A DNA stretch of 64,000 nt, taken from assembly GCA_964035795.1 (NCBI GenBank), contig OZ038322.1, forward strand, positions 7,579,037 through 7,643,036. Direction: 5' to 3'. Position 1 is the stretch's first letter; the number at the start of each line of letters is the position of its first letter. Below, in pieces: positions 38,401-51,134 of this stretch. The stretch comes from Pterobdella sp. o SKG-2022. Lineage: Eukaryota > Annelida > Clitellata > Hirudinida > Piscicolidae. The notes beneath the pieces were generated by a model. It was not told the origin of the DNA and did not search any database. It saw only the letters and a list, made by a program, of their open reading frames with translations. A program made the translations under genes and the position numbers.

Positions 38401-41400
38401 TTCAGCGTCCTCAAGGTACTTCCTGGTTGCTGCAGGTTTATGGCAAGAAGCATTATCTTGCTGTAGAATGAATTTATGATCTTTTCCAAATATTTTATAA
38501 CTTGATTTCTGTAGATTATTGTTGAGTATATCAATATATTTCAAAGAATTTAAACTTCCCTCGATAACTACCGATTCCTGCTGACTCCATGCATACCCAT
38601 ACCATTACTGAGCCTCCACCATGTTTCACTGTCGGAGTTATACGAGCTGACTCAAGCTCTTCTCTTTTTCTTCTTTTTATCAATTTGTTCATAGGGGGTA
38701 TAATGAAGTTGCTGGAACACTCATCTGACCATATAACTGATTTCCAGTCTTCAAAAGTCCAATTATAGTGATCATTTGCCCATTAAAGCCTTTCAACTTT
38801 TTGAACTTGTGTTAATGAAGGCTTTCTTCTTGGCCTATAACATTTTAAACCGATTTCATTTAAACGCCTATTTATTGTGGAGACAGAAGGGAGAAAAAAC
38901 GTAATATTTTCAATATTTTTTTGCAGCTGACTCGAAGTAGAAAATCGATTTTCTAAACTGAGTCGCTTCAGATGTCGATCTTCTCGCTCTGTTGTTACTC
39001 TTGGACGACCCGTGCGCGACTTTTGAGCCAAATCGCCTCTTGTTTCATAACCTTTAAGAAATTTGTCAACTCCTGACTTACTCACTTCCAGCTTATCTGC
39101 AATTTCACGGATGATGTAGCCTTCTTCCCTTAACGCAACACTCTTCGCTCTTTGTTCAGTTTTATAGAAAAGTCTTTAGACATTTTCAAAATTTTTTAAA
39201 ACTATCAGTTAAGGTATTTATATACCTTCCAAATGGTATATTACTTTACAGCCTATCTTTAAAAAATTTAGAGTAAATAAGCTTAAAAGATGACGACCCC
39301 CCAATAACATAAATCTCAATTTTATGGTTTTTATTGCTTATTGCTCATCTAAAATTTTCAAACATTTTGAAGTTGAAGATTGTTTAATACATGATTTTTA
39401 ATAACATATATAAATTTTAAATTATTTAAATAACTTTAAGTAGCTTAATTTCATCTTTATGTTGAAATTTACAGTTGTCCACTGACTTTTGATTTATACT
39501 GTATATTCCGAGATGTGAATCAAAATTTATTTTACTAAAATATTTCAGATACTAATTTCCCTGTATTAAATCCGTTAGACCATAGGCTATCTACCCACTA
39601 TAAAAGCAATGTTTTATTCATGAAATTTTTGGTTTCTTATAATAACCACAAAAACGCTTTCGACTATCTTCTTGGAGTTCTTAAAAAAGTGTCAAATTCA
39701 GCACTTTTAACGCAAATAATAACATTTGTCATTGATTTGATGACCAAGTTTTATGAATATACAGGTACGATGACATTAAATTTCAATGTTTTTGTAAAAT
39801 TTCAAAATGAATATTTGGAGATACATTCTCAAATGCAACCTTGTCATAAAAATAGGTATTTCTGTTTCGTGAAAAGGTTGAATTTTTCGAAAACTAGTTT
39901 TTATTTCAAAAGTAACTAAAGTATCACATTTTGAAGTTTTACAAACATAATACATTAAAATAAATATTTTTCTCTATAGTCATAAGACACATTCAAAACT
40001 CAGTTTTTTGTGCACCTACTGATGATCACAATAGAGCAATCGAGTCGTGTTTTGAGCTTTGTGAATGTATTTCAAGCATGCTCATAACCCATCTGCCCGG
40101 CGAAAAATTCAACCAAAATTATGAAAACATTTTGGACACTTTTTTAGCTTTCTTGCCTCTTGTTGATGCTTTTGTGAGCTTGGAGAGTAATAGAACTAAG
40201 TTTAAAAAACTTAAAGATGAACTTGAAAACGTAAGTGAATTGAAAATACAGATGAAATTTCAGATAATTTTTCATATTACAGCATGCTCGTCTGTTGAAG
40301 GTTTCTTTGCTGAATGCTATAATTGAATTTGATGCTCAATCTACAGAAAAAATTGAATATTTTGAGTAAGTATTTTTTTAATAAAATTTAAAATTTTTAA
40401 TGTTTTTGATTTTTGCAGGGAAAACGACTTTTTTAAATTTGAAAGCATAAACAGTAAATTAATTTTTCTGTGGATAGTCGCTTGCTCAAAGAAATACAAC
40501 ACAGAAGTATTGACAGAAGAAAATAGATCCAAACGCCGTTTAATCTTGACACAAATAATGGAATATATTCGTAAATATGAGATTCTATGGGAAAACCATC
40601 CATCAATTGTATTTCAATTGTTGAACAGTGATATCAGCTCAAAAGAAGTAACAGTATTAAAAAATTACAAATTCTCATATTAAATAAAAAATCTCACCAA
40701 AAGAAGTGCCATCTGCTCGAGAAAAGTGACTCTTTATCGTTTGAACATCAACTTTTAAGTGTTTACACGGTTCTCAAAAGTGAAAACAAGAAATCAAAAC
40801 AAGAAATATGCCCTCAATTAGAAGAGTCAATATTAAAGGTACTCTATAATTTTGTTTCAACTTTGATTAACCATTATTCCACCAACATCAACAGAATCTA
40901 TACCAAATGTTGTCATCAGCATTAAAAACAATTAAATATATGTATATTTTCTCCAACGATCTTTGCTTTCTCATTACTCAAGTAACCAACCAACGTTTCT
41001 GTCTAACAAAAAACATGATTATTTTTTTTGCTAAAGCCGTCACTGAGTGTATAACACACGAGTTCGCAATAGACGATTTATCCAGGTTTGAATCATTGTT
41101 TGAGATTATTTTATTTTAAAATGTATTCAAATTTCCAGGCTGAAAGCAGAGCTGTTGACTGATTATTACATCACAAGGCTAGATGTCCCCTTAAAGTGAA
41201 GTTTTTCGTAATACACTTTTTACTTTTCATAATTGTTTTAATTATTTTCACAGAGAATATTTTAATGAAACTTCGATTCCTCGGGCACGCCTGTTATTCT
41301 TTGTTTCACAATTCGATTCAAACAAAAAATGTGAACTAGTTAGTGCTATTTTGGACCAACTTGTCAACCAATACAAAGTTACACTGGAATGCAAAAAGCG

Positions 41401-44400
41401 ATGCTATGGAAATTCTCAAATGCACAAACTTAAACAAAGGCTAATTAGTGCCATCTTCCTTTTTGAATTCACGGTATTAAATACACTTGCATAAATTTTT
41501 CATTAATAACTCAAGTTTTTAAATAGCATTATTGAAGTTCATTAATTTATTCAAAGTAATATTCAGACTTTTTCAAAAATTATGTGTATTTGAAGAGCTT
41601 GTTTGTTTGCCTTACCACATATGAATCCTTTGCTGCTGAGAATAAGTTGAAGATGGCTCATTGTCATCTCTAGATAAATTCTCAAAATCCATCCATGTTG
41701 TATTACACTGTTGTACGTATCTGCTTTCACTCTTTAAAAATCGGTTCAATATCGTGATTAAAAGAATGAATCAATGCTACCGGAATATTTTTTACGGGTC
41801 AGCTTTAACTTAAAACTTGAATTCAAAATTCGCCTTTCCTTCAATTTAATTTTAGATCGGCCATCTGAACTAGAATCATCCACTCAGACTATGATACAAA
41901 ATGATCAGTCTGTCGATCAATGAACAGAGTCTACTGTTTCTTGAAGAAAAACAGCTTGCAAATTCATGCGCTAAGTTGCGTGAAGTTTTACATCATAACT
42001 GGGACATAAACACGAATAAGAAACATTGAATAAAAATTATATTGTAGTGAAAAAAAAATTAGTGAAATTTTCGTATGTCAATGATAAAAACTTATCCATA
42101 TAATAATATGGATAATATTCATTGCATCTATTTAAATATGTATCCATGAATGTTTATTGAATTTCTTAAAACTCAATTACTGTTATTGATGTTGGTTTCA
42201 AGGATGGCTTCAGTACTTATTTCCCGATGTTCCTCGAAGCTCTCTCAAAAGAAAGCCAACCATCTGTCAGATTCATCAGCATCATCATCATCACCAGAAT
42301 GCTCTCATGCACTCATCAACATGACCACATGCTTATGCAGGTCTTTAAAGCTTTTGAAGAGGTTCATATTTGATTTTAATGGTCTTTTTAAATGAGTGTG
42401 TATGCTTGGGATTGATTATTTTATTTTACAATGTTAAACTAGAAATATTTGACAGGCAAGCATGGACTCAAGCACAAAACCCTCACATCTTATTTCTTTA
42501 ATATTATTAACTGTGTATTTTCTCAAAGCCTGGATAAAAAAAGTTGTTTCAGACAAAAAATCCGTGAGTGAAGTGAGTTTAACCTATATAAAAACTTCGC
42601 GATATCTAAATCGAGAATTACTGATGTATTGTAATAATTACCTTAGGTTCAAAAGGAATGTGCAGCCAAGGGTATTTTATCTCTCATCTTCCTTACATCC
42701 ACTCCCCACTCACTCACTAGGGTCCATGCTCAGACAAGCATCCTTGCCCTCAGTTCTCAGGCAGTTGCTTTTGTTGGTTCAGTTGAAGGCACTAATGTTG
42801 CTAAGACTTGTGTTAATAAAAGTGGTGAAGATTGGTGCGCAAATTTGCTCAATCACGTTGAGGAAGAAGGAGTTTCCACAAATAACGACAAAAAATTTGA
42901 TATTGAACATTTTAGCGGATTTAAAGATGTGGTGGAGGCTATGAAAACTTTGATAATGTTTTCAAATTTCTTCAAGAGTACCAAGTTTGACTTATTGTTA
43001 CTAACAAATATTGTTGGTATACATTTTTGTTTTATTACTAAGAAATTCCTACAAATTGGCTCATAACTGTTGCGAAAGTTTTATGATGAGGGTTGATCCG
43101 TTCACTGACACCTCTTTTGAGGTATGCATGAAATATTGAGTTTATTTAAGAATTTTCATTTATGAATTTTCAGGGCTCAATAGTAGGCTCAAAATCTGAA
43201 TATATGAGTAGAAATCAGTTCTTTGAATATATGAGTTATATAGATTTATCGACTGAATATATGTTCATAATATTAATTTAAGGAATATAGTTATATATCG
43301 TAGTAGTAATTTTTCACAAAATCTATTATTTAGTTTTAATTTTTATAATTAATGAGTTTTCAAAAATGTTCTTTAGTTGATATTTCATATGTTGCCTCTC
43401 TATTTCGGAATGTCTTCCGACGAGGCTATCTCTCCCAGCCTATTTGATCACTCATACAACATCTATCCATCTTTATCTTGCTCTCGGCTAGCACTTTTTC
43501 TGTCACCTGAAAGAAAAAGTCTTCTTGTGAACGCCATGTGTAGCTCGTCGTGGAAGGAAACTAACGAAGATCCCAAGAAACTTAATGATCCTGATGATGA
43601 TGATGAAGAAGATGTTGGTCATTTCCAAAAGAAAATTATCACTCATAAAACTTCAGAAGATGGAAAGAAGCATAGTTTAAGAGGTGGTAATGATATTATG
43701 CTGGTTGCTTCGCTAGTTGATAGTGCAGCTAACTTAGGAGGTGAGTTTTGAGCCATATTATTGCTCTGTGCTGTTTAAGTTTGAATTTGATTTTTAGGCT
43801 TGTGTAGGACATGTGAAATTCTGGGTGTAGACAGGATGCTGGTGAGAGACAGAAAAGTTATCAACAGTAGTGACTTTGAAAGCCTCAGCGTCACCGCTAA
43901 TAAATGGATCCAAATTGATGAGGTTATTTGGAGCTTAATTTGCTTAATTGTGAAATAGTAATAGGTATAAAGGAAATAAATCTTGTAAACGAAGTTTGAA
44001 CAGATACAATTCCAAAACTGAAATTTTCTTAAATGCATCATTATCGCATAAAAACCAATGTTTCATAGCTGCCTTTGAAGGATTTAGAAGATTTCTTTAG
44101 AAGCAGGAAAAAAAGTGGTTGGAGTCTAATTGGTCTAGAGCAGACTTCAAAAAGCGAACCATTGCAGAGCTTCACCTTTCCCCAGAAATGCATAATTTTG
44201 TTGGGGTATCGCTCGTTTTCATTTCAGTTTCTTTCTATTTTATATTTATTCGAAAAAATTCAATATTTACTTGATGAAACAGAAATGAAAGATCAGGTAT
44301 TCCAGTTAATTTAATTCAACTAATGGACAAATGCCTCGAAATACCTCAGGTTTGAAAATATACTCAAAATAACTTGATATAAGTTGTAATTATTTTATAT

Positions 44401-45128
44401 GTATTATTACTTAACTGACTCCCCATGACATTGACCTCTGTAACTATCCCATTCAATAGTTTTGATGTCCCGAGTCTTCTGTTAACTGCTTTACAAAGCA
44501 TTTTTTTGGTATTCATATGTTTTTGTTCTCCAATTTGGAAACTCAAGTTTATTAGTGAGTACTTCCTTACTGCTTCGCAAACTTTGAAAATATCACTCTG
44601 GGAGTATGTGGGAGAAAATTTTTTTTATTTGGACGACCTTGATATGATCAGCTGAAAACATTTTCTAAAACTTTGGCTCATGTACTATCTAATTCTAAAG
44701 CTTTTATCAGTGTATTATCATTCATTGTAAATAAGAACAGATTACATTAGCTGAGAAACAAGTTTTGATTTTAGCTGTTAGATCAAATTTCTAAATTTTT
44801 CAAATTTAAAGCTCTTTCTAGTTTTATAATGATTTTTTGTTCAAAATGTCATAACTTGATATAGTTTAAATAGTGAACTCGAAATAACTAACCATCTTCG
44901 AAACCCACTATCAAAAAGCAAGCATCTACAGCTAAAAGAAACTTTGGTAAAAAAAATGAAAAATCTAAAATATTTATTTCAACGTGAGAACTATATTTCA
45001 AAAGTACGTGTAGATTTTATGATTGACAGGTGGGAGTGGTTAGATCACTCAACGTGCATGTGAGCGGTGCTCTGGTTCTGTGGGAGTGTTTGAAGCAAAG
45101 AATCAACAATGCTGAAAAAAAAGATTGA
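35496..45128 (+). CDS. TARBP1: TARBP1/Trm3-type tRNA ribose 2'-O-methyltransferase
   Basis: The family methylates the ribose of G18 in tRNA. It has a long helical N-terminal part and a C-terminal SPOUT (SpoU/TrmH) domain that binds S-adenosylmethionine in a trefoil knot. Exons include 35496-36410, 36496-36556, 36610-36836, 37020-37062, 37118-37221, 37276-37441, 37527-37891, 39549-39764, 39980-40230, 40283-40365, 40419-40647, about 40650-40838, 40895-41085, 41139-41195, 41254-41472, about 41567-41715, 42203-42361, 42456-42572, 42647-43016, 43377-43740, 43798-43922, 44069-44205, 44283-44349 and 45031-45128. Diagnostic segments are RCYGNSQMHKLKQR, ASLVDSAANLGG/LCRTCEILG (motif 1), LLG/NERSGIPVNLI (motif 2) and VRSLNVHVSGALVLWE (motif 3). 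A frame break near 40650 and a phase conflict near 41472 may be assembly errors. A polyadenylation signal lies at 45164. Confidence 0.9.
37899..39501 (-). mobile_element. Tc1/mariner-like transposon
   Basis: This 1.6 kb element is flanked by TA dinucleotides (37897-37898 and 39502-39503). It has inverted ends of about 30 bases: AAGTATAAATAAAAAGTCAG on the left and, reverse-complemented, CAGTATAAATCAAAAGTCAG on the right, both followed by TGGACAAC. It sits in intron 7 of the TARBP1 homologue in the opposite orientation. Its size and TA target site fit the Tc1 group. Confidence 0.93.
38168..39183 (-). pseudogene. Tc1-like transposase, broken
   Basis: The reading starts MSKDFSIKLNKERRV and continues, with frameshifts, through a paired helix-turn-helix region (VSKSGVDKFLKGYETRGD, then GRPRVTTEREDRHLKRL and STINRRLNEIGLK). 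The catalytic domain follows: WSDE (first Asp), QQDNASCHKP (second Asp) and SPDMNPIEHVW (third acidic position, E of PIEHVW region). Stop codons interrupt the frame near 39130, 38785 and 38545 and close to the C-terminus, so it is inactive. Confidence 0.9.
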
Positions 45129-45984
45129 GCTTTTATATTCTTCAAACCGAACATAAATATTCAAATAAAAACACTTTTAGGAGTTTATTTTATTCCACGA
45201 AGCTTCTCGTAAAATGAACTTACATTATCAGGTGGAGGTACAAATGTTTTTAAAAACTTCGTGGGCTAAAATAAACTCCAAAAAGTGTTTTAGTTTTAAC
45301 ATTAAACATAGTACTGTAAATAGTTTTATAAATATCTTATGAATATTCATATTGAGCATTGTTTCATTTTGATTATTTTATTATTAGGTTACTAAAAATT
45401 GAATTAAATAAAACACAGGCATTCAAGTTTATTGAGCTTCTGTAAGATTATTTGGTTTTTTCAAAACGATGTTGATTTATTTGATTCTCAGTCCAATCTT
45501 CTTTAGTTTATTAATTACATTTATAGGAACTGCTAACCTATTAAAGACGTTGTTATTTTAACTCGAATGTTAAAATAAAAGTATTAGTTTCATGTTTTCA
45601 GGGTTAGTAATCTTATGCTTCAACTGATGAAAAGTAGATACGTTGAAACGCTTGTTCAATGAAGGTATTAGAGATACATAACTGGGTTTTTTTTTCCTAA
45701 AATCACAAGCTAAAACACAAGCTATAAAAATGTCATTTATTTTTCGTATTTAGAATGAACACACAAAAAACCTGACATCTTTTTTGAATACTGAAGAAAT
45801 GGATTTTTTGAGTATTAGTTATTTAGTTAGTTTCTTTTTTAATCCTTAAAAAATATTTTATAGAATGTTACGTGCTATTAATTTTATTCATAGTTTCAAT
45901 AATTATTGATTGGTAGAAAAATTTATCAAATAATTGAGAAATGAATCTATTAATGATAAATATATTTATATAGTATTCCAAGCA
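45129..45984. other. Convergent intergenic region
   Basis: This region carries the 3' ends of the TARBP1 homologue and of DRC5 and contains a foldback element at 45164-45296. A minus-strand AATAAA is present near 45893-45898, suitable for DRC5. Confidence 0.5.
45164..45296. repeat. Foldback element, copy 3
   Basis: The arms of about 38 bases run 45166-45202 and 45255-45293. The left arm reads AAACACTTTTAGGAGTTTAT and continues TTTATTCCACGAAG. The right arm, reverse-complemented, reads AAACACTTTTTGGAGTTTAT and continues TTTAGCCCACGAAG. The loop starts CTTCTCGTAAAATGAACTTA and contains ACATTATCAGGTG, the family core. The left arm overlaps the AATAAA of the TARBP1 homologue. Confidence 0.8.
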
Positions 45985-48900
45985 CTAAAGTATATTTTTC
46001 CGGTTCTTAGTGTAGAGCATTTGTTTGAGGCAGTCAAGCACGTCATCTTGTAAGTGCGTGCCTTTCAGTTTGATCTCTCTCAGCTTAATATTCCCCTCCC
46101 AACCCTTCAGCAACATCTTCAAACCCGTCTGACATTCAATGATTTCCATTTGAAGTTTCATTACATATTCAGATATTCTTCAATATAAATTTAATGAGAA
46201 TGTAGATATGATTTAGAATTCAGATTTTGAATTATTCAAATATGAATTCAACCTTTTTTGTTTTCAACTATTATTCTATATAATAAAGAAAAAATAATGA
46301 AGCTAAAATAATGCTTTTAAAAAATGATAATTCATTTACATCCGAAATGTCGATGTTGGAAGACAAATCGAGAGTGGTGATACAAGTGAATTGAGGCATT
46401 TTATCTGCCAAAATCTCACAAAACTCGTCGGTGATATGATTGGCTGACAGCACTAAAGTTTCCAAAGTATCATTAACACACGCCATAGAGTTTAAGATGT
46501 AGGTCGCTTTGAAATCCACGAAGTTTAAGTTTAAGTTGAGATGACGAAGGTGTCTGTTGTGTTGCAAAGAAAAAAACAATGCCATTGCGCCATCAGAATA
46601 AATATTATTGTCACTCAAGTTCAGAAGCTCCAATGGAAGATTTTTCAGCAACAACCTATTGGAGATGTGGAGTTTTGAAACATTCTAGATGGGGTTTTGT
46701 GTTCTTTGGTTTGAATTAATAAATCGTTTGTGTTTATAACTATCAAGATTAAACTTTTTTTAGATAAAACTGAAGCAACTTGGCGATGAAGCGGGCTGAG
46801 TCGTTTTTGAGGCAGTTGTGGGAGAGATCGAGTATTTTCAAAGATTCCAAAGGCACCAGACACCACATCAAAATCTTCACCTTTGATTGACATTCATGAT
46901 ATCGAGTATTTAAATTGAAATCAATATTTTATGTTTTTTCTAAAAGTTTGATGTTCCTATGAAAGTTATTTGGTCGTTATGAACATAAGATTTATCGCGA
47001 GGTATTTTAGACATTATATTTAATCTATTCTACTTTGACATCATCCAGTCTAGATTGATTAATGGTAAGTTCAGTGAGATTGGGTGTGTAGCTAGTGAGA
47101 CGACAGAGGTTCTTCATGTCTGAAGTAGTGCAGTAATACATTGCCCAGTCGAAGTTCAAGCCACATTTTGCCACTCTGTATTTCAACCTCAGTGTCTGAA
47201 AATCATTTAAATTCTTTCATTTATAATTAATTTCCTTAAATTGAATTTTTAGCAGGATTTTTGATTTATATGAAAAAACTCTTTATTAATACCGCATTAG
47301 ATTGTTAATCTGTTTTTTACTATTGTGAATAATTAGCCTTAAAATTGTGCACCATAAAAACACGACAACGTTTGAATTTTTTATTTGACGAAGCTTTTCG
47401 ATGTATTTTCAATTAAATTGTTCACTAGTTTTTTATGACTACTGAAACTCAACCACTTACATTATATGACAGAATAAGTGTGTTTGACCCTTAAAAATCC
47501 GAACGCGCCCATGCTTGAATGATATAAGTTTGAATGGTTAGAAAAAAAAGAAGTTTTGAAACAACTGTTTTAGTTTTTAAAAATATGTTCTTCAGGCTAT
47601 TTTACTTCAGAAAATTTAGATACTTCAGTAATCCGGACTTCGTTTTTAAACAAATTTTTAGGATGTTTTTGAACTATGTTCACTCATCAAAATATTCTCT
47701 AATTAATAATTTCGATGAAGTATGTTCACAATTAGGTTAGCCTGATAAAATAGTTTTAGGAAGCCAGTTCGAGGAAATTTTAAAAGATTTCTGAAGATGA
47801 TGGAAGTTTAGAATGGGATTACTTATTCAAGAAAGTTATTTGTGTTTTGTATAATTGAAGCTAAAAATAATTTTCATAACTATATATTTAACAGCTTCAT
47901 ACCAAGTGAGGTAAATAATGTCATAATGTTTATTAAATGAGTTATTGCATTTTTTGCGTTTATCGTGTTTAATAAGTTGAAAAATGTTTTTTTTAAATGT
48001 TCATTAAAATACTATAAAAATTAATTTCTATAAAAACTTTTAAAAGTTACTCTTATACTTTAGCTTTAAATGAAATCTTCATTTTTCGTACTTCAAAGAC
48101 CAAAGACACCTAATATTAATAGAATATTACACAAGAAAAATAAGAACTCAGTATGCACCAACCTCTAGCCCAGAAAGGTAGGGACCCAGAATGCCCAAGT
48201 CGACATGGCCGTAAGTGCTTTTCGAGAAGTTTTCTGATGTTTCTTTTGGAACTTCCGTTGTACGTCCCTTCACTGCGATCAACATTTCGTCCAAATCTAA
48301 GGTTTTCACGAACCTGAGTGCAATGAATTGGCATTTCGAGTATTATTTTATACAAATAAACAACAAATCAAGATTTCGATTCTTTAAAATATTTTTTTGG
48401 TGTTTAAAGTGATATGAAAAAATTCTCTCATTTAAAAGTAAGGACAATAATGATAATATCACTTGATAATGTAAGCTAGCCTTACGAAAAGCTTCGTATC
48501 ATTTAATAAATACTTTGTGTTTGTTGTCCTTACTTTTAGATTCAGGCTATTGTAATTCATCCCTCATTTAAAATACAACTTCGAAGCAAATAAACTCCCA
48601 AACTCACTCTCCTCCGATTTCAAAGTTTTTGATGAGCTGTTTTTGATCGCTGACGAAAGGAATAAACTCGACCAAATCATTGGACAAGTACCATTCGAAA
48701 AACATCCTTCTATAACTGCCTCCAAAATCCTTCACTTTCTTTCCCACATACCATTTGCCGATCTGAGTTTTACATCTTTTTTGGACAAATGCAATAAGTT
48801 TCTTCAATTTGAAATGAAAATATAATTTTTTTGATAGATTTTCATTTATTAAAATTCAATATATCTTTTATAGGTACTTTTTTTCCCAGTAGCTTTCATA

Positions 48901-50161
48901 AGGAATGGTTTTAGTAGCGACATCTAGGGGCAATTTCAAATTTATGTGGTCCACAACATACTGAGCGTCATTGGGAGGCAAAAGATTGAAATCTACTGGG
49001 TATTCTACAATGAGGTTCATTACAAATTTTGTTAATTTTTGCTATATATTTAAGCTGGCTAATGATGGTAGTTACATGACTTAATTGTTAGCCTAAGAGT
49101 TAAGTGGTAAAAAAATAATATAAAAATGATCAAATACTAACCTCCAAATGACTTGGCCATGTGGTCGAGAATGGTAGTGTGAAGAGACTTAACATAAATG
49201 AGGTTGTACTTCATGTCTTCCGCTACAGTCCTTCTCGTTACACAGGGTTTCCTAATCAATGAAACATGAAAAGTTTTGTCTGATTTTCAGCTTGAAACTA
49301 AAACTTCAAAAATTTTGTAAATTATAATTTTGAAAAAACTCTACAAAGCGGTCCAAACTACACAAACGATATTTATAAATTTTCTCTAAAGCTAAAATGT
49401 TTAATCATCCGTCAAACAGCGCTAATAACTCACAGAGTGACTAGAGGAGTGTAAACCATTGAAGACTCAAATTTCATCTTGATGGACTCTTCATAGAGGG
49501 ATGACTTGGAGGCGTCATCGATATAATCAGTGTCGTCCTGAAGTTACGTGGATTGCAATGCGTATTTATTCACAAAAGATGTTCCTATATTTTCTTACAC
49601 TCATTGTTTTATCGAAGTTCATTATGATTTCATATTAATTTTAAAAAGTTTAGTTAAATTTTGTGATCCACATGGAGTAGCGCTCTGTGAAAACAATCGA
49701 TTGCGCAACCGAAACTCCAGATAGAGGCGATCAAATGGTCCATTTACTAATTACTTTTATTTATATATTTTTCCAATAGTTTGAAATTCACTTCTGAAAT
49801 TTCTTCTTGTTCTTCCTCTTCATCTTCTGCCATCTTGTCAGAATCAATTTTTGCGCTGAATATAACATAAAAATAAAATTTAAGCATGACAAGTAACTTT
49901 TTTATTAAAAATTAACACGATTTTCAACTTATATTTGTTTGAAAACTTGAAAATAATTTCAAAAATAATCATTGTGATTACAAAAAACACAACTTTTATA
50001 AAAAAATTCTTTAATATTATAGTTTAAACTAATATTGAGAGCAATTTAACAGGATTTGAATTTATGAAATAATAAAATCATTTATACATTTTTTCCAAAA
50101 AATAATTTTAAAAAAGTATTTTATATATTAAAATTTGAAGTAACCTTTTGGTTGTGGTCAT
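45985..50161 (-). CDS. TCTE1: Dynein regulatory complex subunit 5 (DRC5/TCTE1)
   Basis: DRC5 is a leucine-rich-repeat subunit of the nexin-dynein regulatory complex in cilia and flagella. Eleven exons join without any phase conflict: 50145-50161, 49792-49855, 49434-49537, 49142-49251, 48878-49004, 48608-48775, 48163-48313, 47034-47195, 46771-46880, 46340-46655 and 45985-46128. They total 1,473 bases, or 490 residues, near the vertebrate length. Seen are an acidic N-terminus (AEDEEEEQEEISE), ESYWEKK, GGSYRRMFFEWYL (a DRC5 hallmark), YRVAKCGLNFDWAMYY (family signature), then leucine-rich repeats ILDLSHNCLKNDSARFIAK, LLNLSDNNIYSDGAMALF, LRHLNLNLNFVD, LVLSANHITDEFCEIL and LDLSSN. The start Met lies 157 bases from the ATG of the opposite gene. 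Confidence 0.93.
48431..48540. repeat. Foldback element, copy 4
   Basis: Terminal arms of about 15 bases (AAAAGTAAGGACAA and its inverse TTGTCCTTACTTTT) enclose the family core in inverse orientation: CACTTGATAATGTAAGCTAG followed by CCTTACGAAAAGCTTCGTA. It lies in a DRC5 intron between the exons 48608-48775 and 48163-48313. Confidence 0.75.
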
Positions 50162-50318
50162 TTTGCGAACGTCAGTTTAAATGTCAATTTAAATGTTTAT
50201 GTCTTACATCCCTACAAAGCGCCAAGTTGTAATCTTTCGCGAATAACATTATTTTTATTATAATTCAATATTTTTTTCACGTTATTTAGTTTTATTTTTT
50301 TTTGAATATTTATTCAAA
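50162..50318. promoter_or_regulatory. Shared bidirectional promoter region
   Basis: The start codons of DRC5 (minus) and the Asn-rich gene (plus) are only 157 bases apart, so both transcripts must begin in this interval or each in the other's first exon. It contains GCGCCAAGTTGTAA and CGCGAATAAC, the most GC-rich bits nearby. No TATA position can be assigned. Confidence 0.55.
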
Positions 50319-51077
50319 ATGTCATCTCTCGAGACGAATGAAATTTCAGAAGAAATGATATCAACAACTTATCGTACTCTTCTGCCAAAATTACTGGTAC
50401 ATTTATTTAACTCAAAAATCTACCATTAAAAATTTTTCTATTTTTAAAATTCAAAAATTATTTCAGACAGCAATCAACCTGAAAGAACAAACTTCAAGTA
50501 ACCACATATTCAAACCATCAATGACCTAATTTAACTTTTAACAAATAAAAAGATGATTTGGAAATGGTATACTCGTTAATAGTGCCTTGTGTACAGCCTG
50601 AAAACCTTCATGATGAAATATTTGTGTCTTTCAATCCTCTGGTATAACCACATTCATCATCACTAACATATGACAATTCCATTATTACTTCATAATTTGT
50701 TCAAATTTTCAATATTTTTTAAAATAACTTGTTTATTATTTTTCTTCTTCAATGTTTTTGACAAGGATATTTCAAAATTATATTTAAATTTTTTAGCTCT
50801 TGGAGCATTACAAAGGAGTTATATCTGACATACAATCTTTATCACTGAACATAACTTCTATAGAAAATTATATAAATGAAGGATCTAGTTTGGACTATGA
50901 TGATAAATTTAACAACTTCAAAGAAAGAGTAACTTTTCTAATGCAGGTTTATCCTATATATCCCTTTATTACATATGCTTTTAATTTGTTTCATAATTTG
51001 CTCAAAATGCATACCGATTCAAAATTTGATTATGAATTCATACAATGATTGATGATAATTATTGGTGTTTATGACTT

Positions 51078-51134
<57 letters not shown>

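Noticed and set aside
44425..44655. 76-residue plus-strand frame after the SPOUT motif 2 exon
   Set aside because: It lies wholly in the last intron of the TARBP1 homologue. The coding frame resumes at 45031 with VGVVRSLNVHVSG.
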